DNA of 33,851 nucleotides from assembly GCF_900095695.1 (NCBI RefSeq), contig NZ_FMIQ01000001.1, positions 1 through 33,851 of the forward strand. The letters run 5' to 3'. Source of the stretch: Hafnia alvei. GTDB taxonomy: Bacteria; Pseudomonadota; Gammaproteobacteria; Enterobacterales; Enterobacteriaceae. The notes beneath the pieces are model-generated. The model was not told the DNA's origin. It saw only the letters and a program-made list of their open reading frames with translations, and searched no databases. Made by a program: the position numbers and the translations under genes. Of the stretch, positions 21,972 through 33,718 are shown one piece after another. How positions within the stretch are numbered: the first letter of the stretch is position 1; each line of letters opens with the position of its first letter.

Positions 21972-22720
21972 ACGCTATGTGCTCCGCATACTGGGCAGGC
22001 AGGAGCGCGTTTCAGGCCAAACGTACGCCAGCTTTGCTGACGCCCATCGAAAAGCCGCAGTTTTCCCGCTAAAGCAGAAGGCATACCGGCGAGCATCTTG
22101 ATGGCTTCTAGTGCTTGGAGTGTACCGATCACGCCAACAACTGGGCCAAGTACGCCGGCATTACGGCAATTGCGCTGAGGCTCCACGTCGTCTGGCCATA
22201 GGCATCGATAACAGCCCTGTGCAAACGGCGGTTCAATGACCATGAGTTGTCCGCCAAATCCCACGGCACTGCCGTTGATCAACGGCTTATTTTGGGACAC
22301 GCAGGTGGAATTTACCGCCTGACGCGTAGGCATGTTGTCGCTACAGTCGAGGATTAAATCAACTTGTGCCACAGCCTCCCGAAGAACATCACCGGCTAAG
22401 CGTTCAGATAGGGTGATGAACTCCACCTGAGGATTCAGATCCTGTAAGCGTTGCTTTGCTGTTTCCGCTTTAGAATGATCTAGATCGTGGGTGGTATATA
22501 GGATCTGGCGCTGGAGATTGCTGATATGCAGACGATCGTCGTCAGCGAGAAGGATCTTGCCGACGCCTGCGGCCGCCAAGTACATGGCGGCCGGAGCGCC
22601 TAATCCACCCAATCCAACAATTAAGACGCTAGCCTTGCTGAGATTTTCCTGCCCCTGAGAGCCAATTTCTTCGAGCAGCAGCTGGCGGCTATAGCGCATA
22701 AAATCGTGATCGCTAAGCAT
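21968..22720 (-). CDS. thiF: ThiS adenylyltransferase ThiF
   Basis: 250 residues. An E1-like enzyme that adenylates the ThiS C-terminus with ATP. The nucleotide-binding GLGGLG is at 36-41, with ADDD (60-62) and the NLQRQ segment. Zinc-binding pairs are Cys170/Cys173 (CYRC) and Cys242/Cys245 (CPVC). Cys185 in QRNCRNAG matches the E. coli cysteine that forms an acyl disulfide with ThiS. The start at 22720 gives the family N-terminus ([10 protein letters not shown]) and has GGAG 8 bases upstream; an ATG at 22741 would add seven residues. It overlaps thiE by 8 bases and thiS by 4. Confidence 0.96.
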   Translation of the reverse strand: MLSDHDFMRYSRQLLLEEIGSQGQENLSKASVLIVGLGGLGAPAAMYLAAAGVGKILLADDDRLHISNLQRQILYTTHDLDHSKAETAKQRLQDLNPQVEFITLSERLAGDVLREAVAQVDLILDCSDNMPTRQAVNSTCVSQNKPLINGSAVGFGGQLMVIEPPFAQGCYRCLWPDDVEPQRNCRNAGVLGPVVGVIGTLQALEAIKMLAGMPSALAGKLRLFDGRQQSWRTFGLKRAPACPVCGAHSV

Positions 22721-23356
22721 CTTTGGCTCTCCGATTCTCAATAAGCTGTAGCAAAGTATCAGTAGCTGCCAGCCAGTCCGGTGCCTGCGTAATGGCGCTG
22801 ACTACGGCAACGCTGCCCACGCCACATTCCAGCACTGCCGGAACGCGATCGATGCTGATCCCGCCGATAGCGACGGTGGAATAATCAGGAATACGGGCAA
22901 CCTGCCGTTTGAGATCGATAAGCCCCTGTGGTTCAGAAGGCATCACTTTGGTTTGGGTGGGAAATATGTGCCCTAATGCGATATAGGAAGGGTGATAAGA
23001 CAGGGCACGATCCATTTCGGCATCGTCATGTGTGGAGAGTCCTAAACGAAGCTGCGCGTCGCTGATTGCTTGAAGATCGGCGATATCCAGATCTTCTTGG
23101 CCTAGGTGGACGCCGTAAGCACGATGTTTAATGGCGAGTTGCCAATAATCATTAATAAATAAACGTGCCTGATAGTGTCGGCCTAAGGCAATGGCGTCAA
23201 CGATATCAGATTCTACCGCTTGTTCAGGTTGATCTTTAATTCGTAACTGGATCGTGCGTACGCCAGCTTTGAGCAGGCGCTCAATCCATTCAACGCTATC
23301 GACGACGGGATAAAGACCAAGGCGCTGTTCGGTAGTTGGGAAGGATAATTGAGTCA

Positions 23357-23357
<1 letters not shown>
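22713..23357 (-). CDS. thiE: Thiamine-phosphate synthase ThiE
   Basis: 214 residues (E. coli 211). It joins HMP pyrophosphate from the ThiC branch to thiazole phosphate to give thiamine phosphate. The TIM-barrel markers are [51 protein letters not shown] (pyrophosphate-binding) and AIGGIS. Start and thiC stop share one base (TAATG), so it is translationally coupled to thiC. Confidence 0.97.
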
Positions 23358-25312
<1,955 letters not shown>

Positions 25313-25396
25313 CTACCAGTGTTCTGGTTTAACAATGATTAAAAATCAAGTTGGAGAATTGCTTGTCTGGAGCTCGGAGGGAGTAATAGATAGCAG

Positions 25397-25432
25397 GCAC
25401 CCCATCAGCGATAGAAAAATGCTGGTGGGTGC
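25397..25432 (-). promoter_or_regulatory. Hairpin downstream of the TPP aptamer
   Basis: GCACCC (25432-25427, read on the minus strand) and CAGC pair with GCTG and GGGTGC (25402-25397). It begins 8 bases after the aptamer and has no T-run, so it is not an intrinsic terminator. It is probably part of the expression platform, which in E. coli thiC acts on translation and Rho-dependent termination. Confidence 0.5.
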
Positions 25433-25440
25433 AAAGGATT

Positions 25441-25551
25441 ACTCTTGTTCCCTTCGCGGGTATTAACCCGATCAGGTTCCGCGGATCCCGAATTAACGGT
25501 CTCAGCCTGAAGTGGGAAAGGATCCCGCTTACTAGGCACTCCGACAAGAGT
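25441..25551 (-). promoter_or_regulatory. TPP riboswitch (THI element) of the thi operon
   Basis: On the minus strand the P1 stem ACTCTTGT (25551-25544) pairs perfectly with ACAAGAGT (25448-25441). The conserved GGCTGAGA lies near 25508-25501, and the second conserved block GAACCTGATCGGGTTAATAC followed by CCGCGAAGGGAA near 25480-25449. These are the TPP-sensor signatures. Thiamine pyrophosphate binding should reduce thiC expression. The aptamer ends 137 bases before the thiC start. The rest of 25304-25624 holds the expression platform and presumably the promoter, which I could not assign. Confidence 0.95.
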
Positions 25552-25624
25552 GCCCAGTGTAGGAGCGGGAGAGCAAAACTGCAAGCTGTTAACTAAGCTG
25601 TAATGTCTATGCTACTTTCAGGCG

Positions 25625-26140
25625 TTATGCTGGGCGCGCCAATGAATCATCATTATCCGCAGCGGGCGTATTGGCCTGCCAGATGTCATAGGCAATTTGG
25701 ATCAGGTTGTCTTCTAAGGCAAAACGGGCGGCTAGCGTTTCCCCGATGTGTGAAAGGGCGTCATGGAGAGCTAAACACTCTTCTTCGCTCAGTTCGTCAT
25801 CGGTAAAGCGATCGTGGAACGCCATAATTAGCTTGGTATTATCGTGTAACGCGGGATAGATTTTTTTTGTTACTGCCATGTGCGGACTATCATCGCCGCC
25901 AACCAGCTCTACGATACGATCGTAAACATGGAAATGGCCGGCTGAGAGATAATCAACCAGATTGTGGCAGAAGTTCTCCAGCGCTTTTTCATTGAGCGGG
26001 GTATGCTTTTCTTTATTTGGTTTAATACCAACCAGTGCACAATAGGCCACGAGTAGTTGCTTGCGGGCTTGCAACCATTGGTCGATTAATTCATTACTAC
26101 CACCTACGCGTTGAGTCAGATGTTCGAGACGGTTGAGCAT
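25625..26140 (-). CDS. rsd: Sigma-70 anti-sigma factor Rsd
   Basis: 171 residues (E. coli 158). Rsd is a small helical protein of the Rsd/AlgQ family that binds sigma-70 region 4 in stationary phase and shifts RNA polymerase to alternative sigma factors. The N-terminal [22 protein letters not shown] (in two parts: [10 protein letters not shown] and [11 protein letters not shown]) and the [16 protein letters not shown] segment match the family; the C-terminus ends in a variable acidic, alanine-rich tail. GGAG lies 8 bases before the ATG. It is divergent from nudC with a 78-base shared promoter region. Confidence 0.93.
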   Translation of the reverse strand: MLNRLEHLTQRVGGSNELIDQWLQARKQLLVAYCALVGIKPNKEKHTPLNEKALENFCHNLVDYLSAGHFHVYDRIVELVGGDDSPHMAVTKKIYPALHDNTKLIMAFHDRFTDDELSEEECLALHDALSHIGETLAARFALEDNLIQIAYDIWQANTPAADNDDSLARPA

Positions 26141-26218
26141 ATATTCAACTCCATGAGGTAAATGTTACAAATTAGCAACAATCGAATGCCAGATTAGCAG
26201 AGGTTTAATGTCAAAGAT

Positions 26219-26998
26219 ATGGAACAACAGTTAAAAGATGATGACACCGGCTGGTGGGTGATTAGCCATGAAGGCAAGGTCTGGCTGCCCCGTGGAGATT
26301 TGCCTTTTGGTTCTGCCCTGCAATGGCAATTAAGCACCAAATCGGCGCACCAAATTGGCGAGTGGGAGGGGCATCCCATGTGGTTAATAGAAGATGCTCG
26401 TCGGCAAGATATGGTGTCAGTTCGCCAACTGATTGACGTTGATCGCGGCCTTTTCCAGCTTGTTGGCCGTGGTGTCCAACTGGCCGAGTTTTTCCGCTCC
26501 CATACGTTTTGCGGCTATTGCGGACATGAGATGTACTCCAGCCGTTCAGAGTGGGCAAGTATGTGTCCTAACTGCCGCCAGCGTTATTATCCGCAAATTG
26601 CGCCGTGCATTATCGTGGCTATTCGCCGCGGTAATGAAATCCTTTTGGCACAGCATAAACGTCATTGGAACGGCATACATACCGTATTGGCAGGTTTTGT
26701 TGAGGTAGGCGAAACGCTTGAGCAGGCCGCCGCGCGTGAAATTATGGAAGAGAGCCACGTTCAAATTAAAAATCTGCGTTATGTTGCTTCTCAGCCATGG
26801 CCGTTCCCGCACTCATTGATGGTGGCTTTCATGGCAGATTACGCTGGCGGAGAACTTAAACACGATCCAAAAGAGTTATTGAATGCGGGCTGGTATCGCT
26901 ATGACAATCTACCGCAACTGCCGCCTGCAGGTACTGTAGCGCGGCGTTTAATCGAAGATACCGTGGCACTTTGTCGAGAAGAGACAGAAGGCGAATAA
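26219..26998 (+). CDS. nudC: NAD-capped RNA / NADH hydrolase NudC
   Basis: 259 residues (E. coli 257). NudC removes NAD caps from RNA 5' ends and hydrolyses NAD(H) to NMN(H) and AMP. The zinc site is CGYCGHE with the later [11 protein letters not shown]. The Nudix box spans GFVEVGE to REIMEESHV, with the metal-binding glutamates of REIMEE intact. The NAD-specific SQPWPFPHS follows it. The residue before the last box position, normally glycine (EESGI in E. coli), is histidine here. No clear ribosome-binding site precedes the ATG (a GAGG is 14 bases away), so translation may be weak. Confidence 0.96.
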   Translation: MEQQLKDDDTGWWVISHEGKVWLPRGDLPFGSALQWQLSTKSAHQIGEWEGHPMWLIEDARRQDMVSVRQLIDVDRGLFQLVGRGVQLAEFFRSHTFCGYCGHEMYSSRSEWASMCPNCRQRYYPQIAPCIIVAIRRGNEILLAQHKRHWNGIHTVLAGFVEVGETLEQAAAREIMEESHVQIKNLRYVASQPWPFPHSLMVAFMADYAGGELKHDPKELLNAGWYRYDNLPQLPPAGTVARRLIEDTVALCREETEGE

Positions 26999-27039
26999 CG
27001 CATGCTACAATGCGATGAGATTATTTAGGGAGCCAAAGG

Positions 27040-28104
27040 ATGACTGAACTGAAGAACGACCGCTACCTGCGCGCACTATTGCGCCAGCCTGTAGACATAA
27101 CACCGGTATGGATGATGCGTCAGGCCGGACGTTATTTGCCAGAATATAAAGCCACCCGTGCTCAGGCCGGTGATTTTATGTCTTTGTGCAAAAATGCTGA
27201 GTTAGCCTGTGAAGTCACACTTCAACCGCTGCGCCGTTATGCGCTAGATGCGGCAATTCTATTTTCAGACATCTTGACCATACCTGATGCGATGGGGCTT
27301 GGGCTCTATTTTGAAACGGGAGAAGGCCCTCGTTTCTCGTCGCCGATTACCTGTAAAGCTGATGTGGAAAAACTGCCCGTTCCCGACCCTGAAGATGAAC
27401 TAGGGTATGTGATGAACGCGGTGCGCACTATCCGTAAAAATCTGGATGGACAGGTTCCTCTGATTGGCTTCTCTGGAAGTCCGTGGACGCTCGCGACCTA
27501 TATGGTGGAAGGCGGCAGTAGCAAAGCTTTCACCAAAATTAAAAAGATGATGTATGCCGAGCCAGCAACGTTGCATCTGCTGCTGGATAAACTGGCCGAT
27601 AGCGTAATCTTGTACCTTAACGCGCAGATCCGCGCTGGCGCTCAGTCAGTCATGATTTTTGATACTTGGGGTGGTGTGCTGACAGGCCGTGACTATCGCC
27701 TGTTCTCACTACACTACATGCATAAAATCGTTGATGGTCTGATCCGTGAAAATGACGGTCGCCGTGTTCCAGTGACGCTATTCACCAAAGGTGGTGGTCA
27801 GTGGCTAGAAGCTATGGCTGCAACCGGCTGTGATGCGCTAGGCTTGGATTGGAGCACGGACATCGCCGATGCTCGTCGCCGTGTCGGTGACAAAGTTGCA
27901 CTGCAAGGCAATATGGATCCTTCCATGCTGTATGCGCCAGCGGCCCGAATTGAGCAGGAAGTCTCGACTATTCTGGATGGTTTCGGGGAAGGGACTGGCC
28001 ACGTATTCAATCTTGGCCATGGCATTCATCAAGATGTGCCACCAGAGAATGCAGGAACGTTTGTTGAGGCTGTTCATCGGCTTTCAGCGAAGTATCATCG
28101 ATAG
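27040..28104 (+). CDS. hemE: Uroporphyrinogen decarboxylase HemE
   Basis: 354 residues, as in E. coli. It removes four carboxyl groups from uroporphyrinogen III to give coproporphyrinogen III in haem synthesis. The N-terminal signature [13 protein letters not shown] has Arg27 and Arg31, and the catalytic aspartate is Asp77 in [22 protein letters not shown] and the C-terminal [13 protein letters not shown] are intact. GGGAG lies upstream of the ATG. It starts 41 bases after nudC and is followed after 10 bases by nfi, so nudC-hemE-nfi may be cotranscribed; a TACAAT at 27012-27017 region could be an internal -10. Confidence 0.98.
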   Translation: MTELKNDRYLRALLRQPVDITPVWMMRQAGRYLPEYKATRAQAGDFMSLCKNAELACEVTLQPLRRYALDAAILFSDILTIPDAMGLGLYFETGEGPRFSSPITCKADVEKLPVPDPEDELGYVMNAVRTIRKNLDGQVPLIGFSGSPWTLATYMVEGGSSKAFTKIKKMMYAEPATLHLLLDKLADSVILYLNAQIRAGAQSVMIFDTWGGVLTGRDYRLFSLHYMHKIVDGLIRENDGRRVPVTLFTKGGGQWLEAMAATGCDALGLDWSTDIADARRRVGDKVALQGNMDPSMLYAPAARIEQEVSTILDGFGEGTGHVFNLGHGIHQDVPPENAGTFVEAVHRLSAKYHR

Positions 28105-28114
28105 GACTTAAAGC

Positions 28115-28798
28115 ATGGATATGCAGGCACTGCGCGAAGAGCAGGTGGAAAAGGCGAGTCAGATTGTGCGTAGCGACGATCTAGGATTTGAACAACCGAC
28201 GCTTATCGCCGGTGCTGATGTGGGTTTTGAGCAGGGGGGCGACGTCACGCGAGCGGCTATCGCGGTGTTACGTTATCCCTCTCTTGAGCTGGTGGAATAC
28301 CAGATCGCACGTATCGAAACCCAAATGCCCTATATCCCCGGTTTTCTTTCGTTTCGTGAATATCCTGCGTTGCTCAAAGCGTGGGGTATGCTGCAACATC
28401 GGCCACAGCTGGTGGTGGTCGATGGGCAGGGGATTGCGCATCCGCGTCGCTTAGGTGTTGCTAGCCATTTTGGCTTGCTCGCGGATGTTCCCACTATCGG
28501 CGTTGCTAAAAGTCGCTTGTGCGGCCAGTTTGCCCCTTTAGATGATACCGTAGGGGCCTTGCAGCCGCTTAATGACAAACAAGAGCAAATTGGTTGGGTT
28601 TGGCGCAGTAAAGCACGCTGTAACCCGCTGTTTATATCAACGGGTCATCGCATCAGTTTGCCTACAGCTTTAGCGTTCATTCAAAGCTGTATGCGTGGCT
28701 ATCGCTTACCTGAACCCACGCGTTGGGCGGATGCCATCGCCTCTAATCGACCAGCTTTTCAACGCTGGTTACTCCAAGATTCTGATAATCGCGTGTAG
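28115..28798 (+). CDS. nfi: Endonuclease V (deoxyinosine-specific)
   Basis: 227 residues (E. coli 223). It cuts the second phosphodiester bond 3' of deoxyinosine and so starts repair of deaminated adenine. The metal-binding Asp35 is in [23 protein letters not shown] carries the strand-wedge and a catalytic glutamate, and [21 protein letters not shown] the remaining aspartate. It starts 10 bases after hemE with a weak AGGAC site upstream. Confidence 0.96.
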   Translation: MDMQALREEQVEKASQIVRSDDLGFEQPTLIAGADVGFEQGGDVTRAAIAVLRYPSLELVEYQIARIETQMPYIPGFLSFREYPALLKAWGMLQHRPQLVVVDGQGIAHPRRLGVASHFGLLADVPTIGVAKSRLCGQFAPLDDTVGALQPLNDKQEQIGWVWRSKARCNPLFISTGHRISLPTALAFIQSCMRGYRLPEPTRWADAIASNRPAFQRWLLQDSDNRV

Positions 28799-28878
28799 AT
28801 ATAGGGATCTCTTGATTTTTCAGTTACACTGCGCCGGAATTATTTTTCAGAGACTTACTTTTCTCTAAGAGACTTAGC

Positions 28879-29469
28879 ATGCTGCGTAACCCGATTCACA
28901 AACGGCTAGAAAAGCTGGAAAGCTGGCAACATCTTACGTTCATCGCCAGTTTGTGTGAACGTATGTACCCAAACTATCAGGCATTTTGCCTGCAAACCGG
29001 ATTTGGCGATCCTATGGTTTACCGCCGAATTCTGGATCTGATTTGGGAAACATTGACGGTAAAAGACGCTAAAGTGAATTTCGACAACCAGTTAGAAAAA
29101 CTGGAAGAGGCAATTCCGTCAGCTGACGACTATGATATTTACGGCGTTTACCCTGCGATTGACGCTTGTATTGCGTTGGGTGAAGCTGTGCACTCCCGTT
29201 TAAGCGGTGAGATGCTAGAACATGCGATTACGGTCAGTGAAACATCACTGCGTACCGTCGGCATGCTGGAAATGACTCAGGCCGGTCGCGAAATGACCGA
29301 TGAAGAGCTGAAAGAATTACCAGCAATGCAAGATGAGTTAGACATCCAATGGGAGATTTTCCGCCTGCTCGTTGAATGCGAGGAGCGCGATTTAGAGCTC
29401 ATCAAAGGATTAAGATCTGACCTGCGTGAGGCAGGTGTCAGTAATATCGGTGTAAATTTAGCGCAATAA
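28879..29469 (+). CDS. yjaG: YjaG family protein (DUF416)
   Basis: 196 residues, the same length as E. coli YjaG. A conserved gammaproteobacterial family without a known biochemical role; it is predicted cytoplasmic and mainly helical, with no signal peptide or membrane segment. Conserved stretches include LESWQHLTFIASLCERMYPN-like text near residues 14-33, IYGVYPAIDACIALGEAVHS and WEIFRLLVECEERDLELIKG. It lies 80 bases after nfi and 189 bases before hupA, the order seen in E. coli. I do not assign a function. Confidence 0.93.
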   Translation: MLRNPIHKRLEKLESWQHLTFIASLCERMYPNYQAFCLQTGFGDPMVYRRILDLIWETLTVKDAKVNFDNQLEKLEEAIPSADDYDIYGVYPAIDACIALGEAVHSRLSGEMLEHAITVSETSLRTVGMLEMTQAGREMTDEELKELPAMQDELDIQWEIFRLLVECEERDLELIKGLRSDLREAGVSNIGVNLAQ

Positions 29470-29658
29470 GACGGCAAAACGTGATTTAACACCTGATTTG
29501 TCGTCCCTTAAGGCTTCACATTCGTACCCCGGTTGTTCTACATTTGGGGGGCGTAAAAAAAGTGGCTATCGGTGCGTGTATGCAGGAGAGTGCTGTCAAT
29601 CGGCATATCCGTCGCACTCGATGCTTTGCAAACGATAAACACACTGTAAGGATAACTT

Positions 29659-29931
29659 ATGAACAAGACTCAACTGATTGATGTAATCGCGGAAAAAGCT
29701 GACCTGTCTAAAACTCAGGCTAAGGCAGCTCTGGAATCTACTCTGGCAGCGATTACCGAGTCTCTGAAAGACGGTGATGCAGTACAATTGGTTGGTTTCG
29801 GTACTTTTAAAGTGAATCATCGTAACGAGCGCACTGGCCGCAACCCGCAAACTGGTATGGAAATCAAAATTGCAGCAGCAAACGTACCAGCGTTCGTTTC
29901 TGGTAAAGCTCTGAAAGACGCAGTTAAATAA
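29659..29931 (+). CDS. hupA: DNA-binding protein HU-alpha
   Basis: 90 residues, almost identical to E. coli HupA. HU is the abundant nucleoid protein that bends and compacts DNA as a homodimer or an alpha-beta heterodimer. The dimerisation helices (1-46) and the arm with [24 protein letters not shown], including the DNA-intercalating proline, are present. TAAGGATAA precedes the ATG. The 189-base upstream region should hold the promoters; its last 100 bases look conserved with E. coli. The terminator at 29974-29993 follows closely. Confidence 0.98.
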   Translation: MNKTQLIDVIAEKADLSKTQAKAALESTLAAITESLKDGDAVQLVGFGTFKVNHRNERTGRNPQTGMEIKIAAANVPAFVSGKALKDAVK

Positions 29932-29937
29932 GACCGC

Positions 29938-30663
29938 GTGATTCACAGCCTGTTTGTGAAAGAAGTAAACAGGGGGGCGTTGACGCCCCTTTTGTTCATC
30001 TGTAAGCCTGTGGCGGCATTACTGATCGCGGCAGGGCTTTCTGTGACGCTCTCTGGTTGCAGCACGCAAAACGATTCCCCTCGCTTTACCGCAACTGGTT
30101 ATATCGCCGATCAAGGCATGATGCGCATTTGGCGCAAAGACAACGCTAATCATCAGCCAACGGCTATTATGAGTGTCTATAGTCCCTTGCAAGGGAAAGG
30201 CACAGTAGTCAGCTATTACGCTTATCAGGATGGCAAATTGAACCTAGTACGGCAAACCGTGCAGGGCAATGAGCAAAATGTTCTTGAGCTTCGTTTAGAT
30301 GAGAAGAGCGAAATAAGCTTTATGCAGCGCCAGATTGGCAATCAGCGGCAGTTACTCACGTCTGACGATATAGCCCGTAGCCAGTATCAGTCCCGCCATA
30401 TGGTTGAGATATCAGAAGCACTGCGAGTCGGCAAAGTTAACCTCATCCAAGGCCGTTGGCAGAATGGTCAGTTCACTAGCTGTGCAGGGGAAACTCAATC
30501 CCTGAAGCTAGAAGCGTGGCAGCTGAATTGGATAGAAAGTCGCGCCGCACGCTCGTCCCAGCCTCTCGGGATTGCATGGCTTGATGCACCGGAAGGCCGG
30601 CAGTTATTGCTGGCAGCCAATGAAGATTTTTGCAGTTGGGAACCGACGGTAGATACGCTGTAA
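29938..30663 (+). CDS. yjaH: YjaH-like lipoprotein (DUF1481)
   Basis: 241 residues from the GTG at 29938. An N-terminal hydrophobic stretch ends in the lipobox LSGC, so the mature protein should be an outer-membrane or periplasmic lipoprotein starting at that cysteine. The body has the DUF1481 pattern, with MRIWRKDNAN, ISFMQRQIGNQRQLL, VNLIQGRWQNGQF and the end EDFCSWEP. Function is unknown. The start is uncertain: the GTG at 29938 would place the hupA terminator inside the coding region and give a 40-residue signal sequence. A TTG at 29992 would give a well-proportioned signal peptide (MFICKPVAALLIAAGL), and a GTG at 30010 a short one. None has a good ribosome-binding site. In E. coli zraPSR follows; here purD is next. 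Confidence 0.8.
   Translation: MIHSLFVKEVNRGALTPLLFICKPVAALLIAAGLSVTLSGCSTQNDSPRFTATGYIADQGMMRIWRKDNANHQPTAIMSVYSPLQGKGTVVSYYAYQDGKLNLVRQTVQGNEQNVLELRLDEKSEISFMQRQIGNQRQLLTSDDIARSQYQSRHMVEISEALRVGKVNLIQGRWQNGQFTSCAGETQSLKLEAWQLNWIESRAARSSQPLGIAWLDAPEGRQLLLAANEDFCSWEPTVDTL
29974..29993 (+). terminator. Rho-independent terminator of hupA
   Basis: GGGGCG-TTGA-CGCCCC (29974-29989) is followed by TTTT. A looser CCTGTTT/AAACAGG pair lies just upstream (29949-29973). It ends 62 bases after the hupA stop, within the 5' part of the yjaH open frame. Confidence 0.85.
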
Positions 30664-30665
30664 AG

Positions 30666-30696
30666 AAAACCGAGAACCACCTTAATGATCCTCGGT
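30666..30696 (-). terminator. Terminator between convergent purD and yjaH
   Basis: ACCGAG/CTCGGT (30691-30696, 30669-30674) enclose a 16-base loop; on the minus strand TTTTC follows, so it best suits purD. The stem is short. Confidence 0.55.
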
Positions 30697-30706
30697 CTTG
30701 GTGTGA

Positions 30707-31990
30707 TTAACGACCGCGCCCAATAGCCCGGTAGCCAATATCCTGACGATAGAAACTCTCTTTCCAGCCGACCTGTTTTGCTAGCTGATATGCATTTTTC
30801 TGCGCTTGCTCGATTCCATGTCCTAAGGCAGTGACGCACAATACGCGCCCGCCATGAGTCACCACATCGTTGCCCTGCATTTGGGTGCCAGCATGGAAAA
30901 CTTTTTCGCCCTCTGCTGAAACCGACGGCAGGCCATGAATGACATCACCGGTTCGATAATCTCCAGGATATCCTCCTGCAGCGATCACGACGCCTAGCGC
31001 ATCACGTTCATCCCACAGTGACTCTTTCTCGTTTAATTTACCTTCAGCACCGGCTAGGCAAAGTTCTACTAAGTCTGATTTCATACGTAGCATGATAGGC
31101 TGAGTTTCAGGGTCGCCAAATCGACAGTTAAATTCGATAACTTTTGGCTCACCTTGGGCTGAAATCATCAGGCCTGCGTAAAGAAAACCAGTGTATGGGT
31201 TACCCTCTTTCGCCATGCCATGTACCGTTGGCCAGATGACTTCATCCATAACGCGCTGGTGGATCTCATCGGTTACCACCGGTGCCGGTGAATATGCACC
31301 CATGCCGCCGGTATTTGGCCCCGTATCGCCATCGCCGACTCGTTTATGATCTTGGCTGGTCGCCATTGGTAGCACGTTCTTTCCGTCAACCATGACGATA
31401 AAGCTCGCTTCTTCGCCGTCGAGAAACTCTTCAACGACGATGCGATGGCCTGCGTCGCCGAATGCGTTGCCTGCCAACATATCGTGTACCGCGGCTTCTG
31501 CTTCTTCTAGCGTCATTGCAACAATCACGCCTTTACCAGCGGCTAGGCCGTCTGCCTTGATAACGATTGGCGCGCCTTGGCTACGGATATAGCTAATCGC
31601 GGGCTCAACGTCGGTAAAATTACGATACTGGCCTGTGGGAATGCGATGGCGGGCCAAGAAATCTTTAGTGAAGGCTTTTGATCCTTCTAACTGGGCTGCT
31701 GCCTGTGATGGGCCGAAAATCTTCAGCCCCGCAGCTTGGAACGCATCAACGACGCCAATAACTAGCGGTGCTTCAGGGCCAACTATCGTTAGGCCAATAT
31801 CATGGCTCTGGGCAAATGCCAAAAGAGCGTTGATATCGGTTGCTGAGATATCGACGTTTTCTAGGGCTGGCTCCAGTGCTGTCCCCGCATTACCTGGGGC
31901 TACGTAGACTTTATCTGCCAGCGGCGATTGAGCCGCTTTCCATGCTAGTGCGTGCTCACGGCCGCCGTTACCGATAATCAGGATATTCAT
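30707..31990 (-). CDS. purD: Phosphoribosylamine-glycine ligase PurD
   Basis: 427 residues (E. coli 429). It joins glycine to phosphoribosylamine with ATP, the second step of purine synthesis. The N-domain GNGGREHALAW is at 8-18, the ATP-grasp lysine region KADGLAAGKGV at 145-155, the QDHKRVGDGDTGPNTGGMGAY loop around 213-233, and the signature RFGDPETQ at 290-297. GAGG lies 7 bases before the ATG. It follows purH after 68 bases that contain a terminator-like hairpin, so it is under the purH PurR-controlled promoter with possible attenuation. Confidence 0.98.
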   Translation of the reverse strand: MNILIIGNGGREHALAWKAAQSPLADKVYVAPGNAGTALEPALENVDISATDINALLAFAQSHDIGLTIVGPEAPLVIGVVDAFQAAGLKIFGPSQAAAQLEGSKAFTKDFLARHRIPTGQYRNFTDVEPAISYIRSQGAPIVIKADGLAAGKGVIVAMTLEEAEAAVHDMLAGNAFGDAGHRIVVEEFLDGEEASFIVMVDGKNVLPMATSQDHKRVGDGDTGPNTGGMGAYSPAPVVTDEIHQRVMDEVIWPTVHGMAKEGNPYTGFLYAGLMISAQGEPKVIEFNCRFGDPETQPIMLRMKSDLVELCLAGAEGKLNEKESLWDERDALGVVIAAGGYPGDYRTGDVIHGLPSVSAEGEKVFHAGTQMQGNDVVTHGGRVLCVTALGHGIEQAQKNAYQLAKQVGWKESFYRQDIGYRAIGRGR

Positions 31991-32000
31991 GCGCTCACCT

Positions 32001-32024
32001 CAAAAGGTGCGCCCGCAGGCGCAC
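32001..32024 (-). terminator. Terminator-like hairpin in the purH-purD spacer
   Basis: On the minus strand GTGCGCC (32024-32018) pairs with GGCGCAC (32013-32007) across a 4-base loop, and C-C-T-T-T-T-G follows. Four T residues make it a weak intrinsic terminator or an attenuator in the middle of the operon. It ends 10 bases before the purD start, overlapping its ribosome-binding region. Confidence 0.55.
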
Positions 32025-32058
32025 GAAAAACAGAAGAGATTAATAAAGAGAAAAATGA

Positions 32059-33678
32059 TTAATGACGGAAATGACGCATATCCGTGAAGATCATGGCGAT
32101 CCCGTGCTCATTCGCAGCGGCGATGACTTCATCATCACGAATAGAACCCCCTGGCTGAATAACGCAGGTGATGCCGACGGATGCAGCAGCATCAATACCG
32201 TCGCGGAATGGGAAGAAGGCATCTGATGCCATTACGGAACCCGCGACTTCTAATCCTTCGTCAGCGGCTTTGATTCCGGCGATTTTGGCAGAGTACACGC
32301 GGCTCATCTGGCCAGCACCAATGCCGATGGTCATTTTGTCTCGGGCATAAACGATGGCGTTGGATTTCACAAATTTGGCTACTTTCCAGCAGAACAACGC
32401 ATCACGCATTTCCTGTTCGGTTGGTTGGCGAGTGGTGACTATGCGCAGGTCGGATTCTTTTACCATACCTAAATCGCGGTCCTGAACCAGTAAGCCGCCG
32501 TTAACGCGTTTGAAATCCAATCCATTTTGGCGTGCATTCCACGCACCACAGGCTAAGACGCGCACGTTTTGTTTGGCTGCCAGCAGCTCAAGCGCAGGTT
32601 CGCTGATATGTGGGGCAATAATGACTTCGACAAACTGACGACTAATAATCGCCTGAGCAGTTTCGGCGTCGAGTTCGCGGTTAAAGGCAATGATGCCGCC
32701 AAAGGCAGAGGTTGGGTCGGTTTTATAAGCGCGCTCGTAGGCATCTAAAATAGAACCACCAACGGCAACACCGCATGGGTTAGCATGCTTCACGATCACA
32801 CAAGCGGGCTCACTAAACTCTTTCACACATTCTAATGCTGCATCGGTATCGGCAATGTTGTTGTAAGAGAGCGCTTTGCCTTGAAGCTGATTAGCGGTAG
32901 CAACAGAAGCTTCAGTGACATTCTCTTCTATATAGAAGGCCGCATCCTGATGGCTGTTTTCTCCGTAACGCATATCTTGTTTCTTTATATAGCTAAGATT
33001 CAGCGTGCGAGGGAAGCGGCCAGAAGGTTCTTCAGTATTACCATAATAAGGAGGAACCATCGTTCCAAAGTAATTAGCGATCATGCCATCGTAGGCAGCA
33101 GTGTGCTCGAATGCCTTAATCGCCAAATCGAAACGCGTCGCGTGAGTTAAAGAACCCTCGTTGCTATCCATCTCATTAATGATGGCATCGAAGTCACGAT
33201 TATTAACTACAATCGCAACGTCTTTATGATTCTTGGCTGCCGAGCGCACCATGGTTGGTCCACCGATATCGATATTCTCAACGGCGTCGGCTAAAGAGCA
33301 ATCTGGGCGAGCTACGGTCTGAGCGAAGGGATAAAGGTTCACAACGACCATATCGATGGGCTTAATATCGTGGTGAGCCATAATGTCATCGTCTTGGCCG
33401 CGACGGCCAAGAATCCCGCCATGTACCTTGGGATGCAAAGTCTTAACTCGGCCATCCATCATTTCGGGGAATCCGGTGTAATCAGAAACCTCGGTCACGG
33501 GTAAACCTGCTTCCGCTAACAGGCGGGCAGTACCGCCAGTTGAAAGCAGCTCAACGCCACGAGAACTGAGCGCTTGAGCAAACTCAACAATACCGGCTTT
33601 ATCAGATACGCTGAGCAGCGCACGGCGAATCGGACGGTAAGCGGAAGCTGAGCTCGTGTTTTGTGAACTGGAATGCAT
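32059..33678 (-). CDS. purH: Bifunctional AICAR transformylase / IMP cyclohydrolase PurH
   Basis: 539 residues (E. coli 529). It carries out the last two steps of IMP synthesis. The N-terminal cyclohydrolase (MGS-like) domain has [20 protein letters not shown] and [14 protein letters not shown]; the transformylase domain from about 200 has the catalytic Lys297-His298 in [12 protein letters not shown]. The N-terminus is about ten residues longer than in E. coli and rich in Ser ([12 protein letters not shown]). The start at 33678 is supported by GAGGGA 10 bases upstream; no other start is better placed. A PurR operator lies about 130 bases upstream, and purD follows on the same transcript. Confidence 0.98.
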   Translation of the reverse strand: MHSSSQNTSSASAYRPIRRALLSVSDKAGIVEFAQALSSRGVELLSTGGTARLLAEAGLPVTEVSDYTGFPEMMDGRVKTLHPKVHGGILGRRGQDDDIMAHHDIKPIDMVVVNLYPFAQTVARPDCSLADAVENIDIGGPTMVRSAAKNHKDVAIVVNNRDFDAIINEMDSNEGSLTHATRFDLAIKAFEHTAAYDGMIANYFGTMVPPYYGNTEEPSGRFPRTLNLSYIKKQDMRYGENSHQDAAFYIEENVTEASVATANQLQGKALSYNNIADTDAALECVKEFSEPACVIVKHANPCGVAVGGSILDAYERAYKTDPTSAFGGIIAFNRELDAETAQAIISRQFVEVIIAPHISEPALELLAAKQNVRVLACGAWNARQNGLDFKRVNGGLLVQDRDLGMVKESDLRIVTTRQPTEQEMRDALFCWKVAKFVKSNAIVYARDKMTIGIGAGQMSRVYSAKIAGIKAADEGLEVAGSVMASDAFFPFRDGIDAAASVGITCVIQPGGSIRDDEVIAAANEHGIAMIFTDMRHFRH

Positions 33679-33718
33679 GGTAGTTATATCCCTCGGCTAT
33701 GGAATCGCAATATAAAGA

